64,000 nucleotides of DNA from Pseudomonas schmalbachii (GTDB taxonomy: Bacteria; Pseudomonadota; Gammaproteobacteria; Pseudomonadales; Pseudomonadaceae). Shown one piece after another: positions 63,038 to 64,000 of the stretch (position 1 is its first letter; each line of letters starts with the position of its first letter). The translations under genes and the position numbers were made by a program. The notes beneath the pieces were generated by a model. That model was given only the letters and a program-made list of their open reading frames with translations. It was not told the origin of the DNA and did no database searches. The stretch covers positions 124,001 to 188,000 of the forward strand of contig NZ_JAELYA010000001.1 of assembly GCF_017589465.1 (NCBI RefSeq). Direction: 5' to 3'.

Positions 63038-64000
63038 ATGACTGCCTCGCTCGCCGCAATCGACAGCGCCATCCCCGCAGTGGCACGGAAAATCCGCGTG
63101 CTCGACGCCCTCGCCTGGCCGGACGGACTGGAAGACCGCTTCCTCGACAGATGGCACGCCGGCAAGCCGGAGCTGCCCAAGGTGAGCCTCGCGCCACGCG
63201 ACCACCGCAGCGAGATAGGGGAACTGGAACGCCTCGCCGACCAGTGCGACGACGAGCATCCCGCCGGCCAGTTCCTCGCCGCCACCGCACGCAGTTACGC
63301 CACCGCCGGACGCATGCTCGGCGCCATCGGCACGCCGGAATTCAGCGAGCATTCCGCCCGCCTCTACCGCCGCCCGGACTTCGTCTACCGCCGGCAGAAA
63401 CTGACTTCTATGGACAGCGCGCGCTTCTTCCTGGAAACCACCGACGCGCTGCTCGACAGCAAGCACATCCCGCCGACGGTGGCCGATATCACTGCGCAGG
63501 AACTGGCCGACTGGATGCAGCCGGAGCTCGACCGCTTCTTCGGTCCGGAACGGATTCGCGTGGTGCTCGATCCCGACCTGGCGTCCAAGGCCATCGCCGG
63601 TGCGACGCGCATCCGCCTGCGCGCCAGCGCGATGTTTTCCGAGCAGGACAAGAACCAGCTGCTGCAACACGAGGCGTTCGTCCATGCGGCCACGGCGCAG
63701 AACGGCATGGCCCAGGCCAACCTCGGCTGCCTCGGCCTCGGTTCCCCGCGCACCACGGAAACCCAGGAAGGCATCGCCATGCTCGCCGAACTGCTCACCG
63801 GCAGCATCGACATCCAGCGTCTGCGGCGCATCGCCCTGCGGGTGATCGCCGTGCAGCAGGCGCTGGACGGCGCCGATTTCGTCGAGGTATTTCGCGGCTT
63901 TCTGGATGCCGGGCAGTCGGAGGAGGAATCGTTCCGCTCGACCCAGCGGGTGTTCCGCGGCGGCGATGTGCGTGGCGGCGTCGCCTTCACCAAGGACGCC
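63038..64000 (+). CDS. DUF1704 putative metallopeptidase (flavohemoglobin expression-modulating QEGLA family), partial
   Basis: The first 321 codons; the gene runs past the window end. It starts at ATG 63038 with GGAGG upstream. The zinc-site motif HEAFVH (HExxxH) lies in NQLLQHEAFVHAAT, and the family name motif appears as TQEGIAMLAEL. DUF1704 proteins are predicted gluzincin-like peptidases related to eukaryotic tyrosine carboxypeptidases (MATCAP type). The bacterial function is not established. The reading frame is unbroken to the edge. Confidence 0.85.
   Translation, partial: MTASLAAIDSAIPAVARKIRVLDALAWPDGLEDRFLDRWHAGKPELPKVSLAPRDHRSEIGELERLADQCDDEHPAGQFLAATARSYATAGRMLGAIGTPEFSEHSARLYRRPDFVYRRQKLTSMDSARFFLETTDALLDSKHIPPTVADITAQELADWMQPELDRFFGPERIRVVLDPDLASKAIAGATRIRLRASAMFSEQDKNQLLQHEAFVHAATAQNGMAQANLGCLGLGSPRTTETQEGIAMLAELLTGSIDIQRLRRIALRVIAVQQALDGADFVEVFRGFLDAGQSEEESFRSTQRVFRGGDVRGGVAFTKDA

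Overview
This is a 64-kb piece of a high-GC chromosome. It is very probably a Pseudomonas, in or near the P. aeruginosa / P. nitroreducens / P. citronellolis side of the genus. The case rests on the Fap-type amyloid operon, the narK-GHJI-parvulin gene order, FecI/FecR/TonB-receptor signalling, the Dnr-like regulator and the codon bias. No rRNA, tRNA, CRISPR array or intact insertion sequence was found.

Layout. 1-4.1 kb: the end of an MFS transporter gene, then a fecI-fecR-TonB-receptor operon on the minus strand. 4.2-7.1 kb: an NAD(P)-binding protein, a stand-alone tyrosine recombinase, and about 960 bp of AT-richer sequence with no recognisable gene. 7.1-17.4 kb: a respiratory nitrate reductase operon (a fused NarK1-NarK2 transporter, narG, narH, narJ, narI and a parvulin). 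17.5-23.3 kb: a minus-strand operon for a NitT/TauT-like ABC importer, a CopD-like membrane protein and a TonB receptor, divergent from a Dnr-like Crp/Fnr regulator. 23.5-24.1 kb: a PEBP-family protein.

24.1-42.9 kb is the most unusual part, a compact metabolic and stress island. A minus-strand operon encodes a Met/His-rich periplasmic protein, an acyl/acetyl-CoA synthetase, E1-alpha, E1-beta and E2 of a 2-oxoacid dehydrogenase, an acyl carrier protein and a Lon-like protease. An orphan SdhB follows a terminator-like hairpin. A perfect ANR/Dnr box (TTGATAACAATCAA) lies upstream of this operon. Facing away from it is a plus-strand operon with two MutS-like ATPases, a DUF190 protein, a pyrophosphatase and an enolase. 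That operon converges with a minus-strand operon for a CPA2 antiporter, a universal stress protein, a HAD phosphatase and a histidine phosphatase. The two convergent operons are each preceded by the same 63-nt leader element, in opposite orientation, followed in both by a hairpin with a shared stem. I take this as a co-regulated low-oxygen or energy-stress system making phosphoenolpyruvate and acetyl-CoA; the shared leader appears to be a new regulatory element.

43-54 kb: a lipoprotein, then a Fap-like functional amyloid operon (fapABCDE). It has a good sigma-54 promoter and a candidate enhancer site, and a VpsR-like sigma-54 activator gene lies convergent to it. No fapF is present; a 1456-residue autotransporter lies beyond the regulator. 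54-63 kb: an alcohol/aldehyde oxidation cluster (ADH, coniferyl-aldehyde-type ALDH, a MalT-like LuxR regulator, DUF1329 and DUF1302 proteins). The window ends inside a DUF1704 putative metallopeptidase gene. Intergenic regions carry several families of short inverted repeats.
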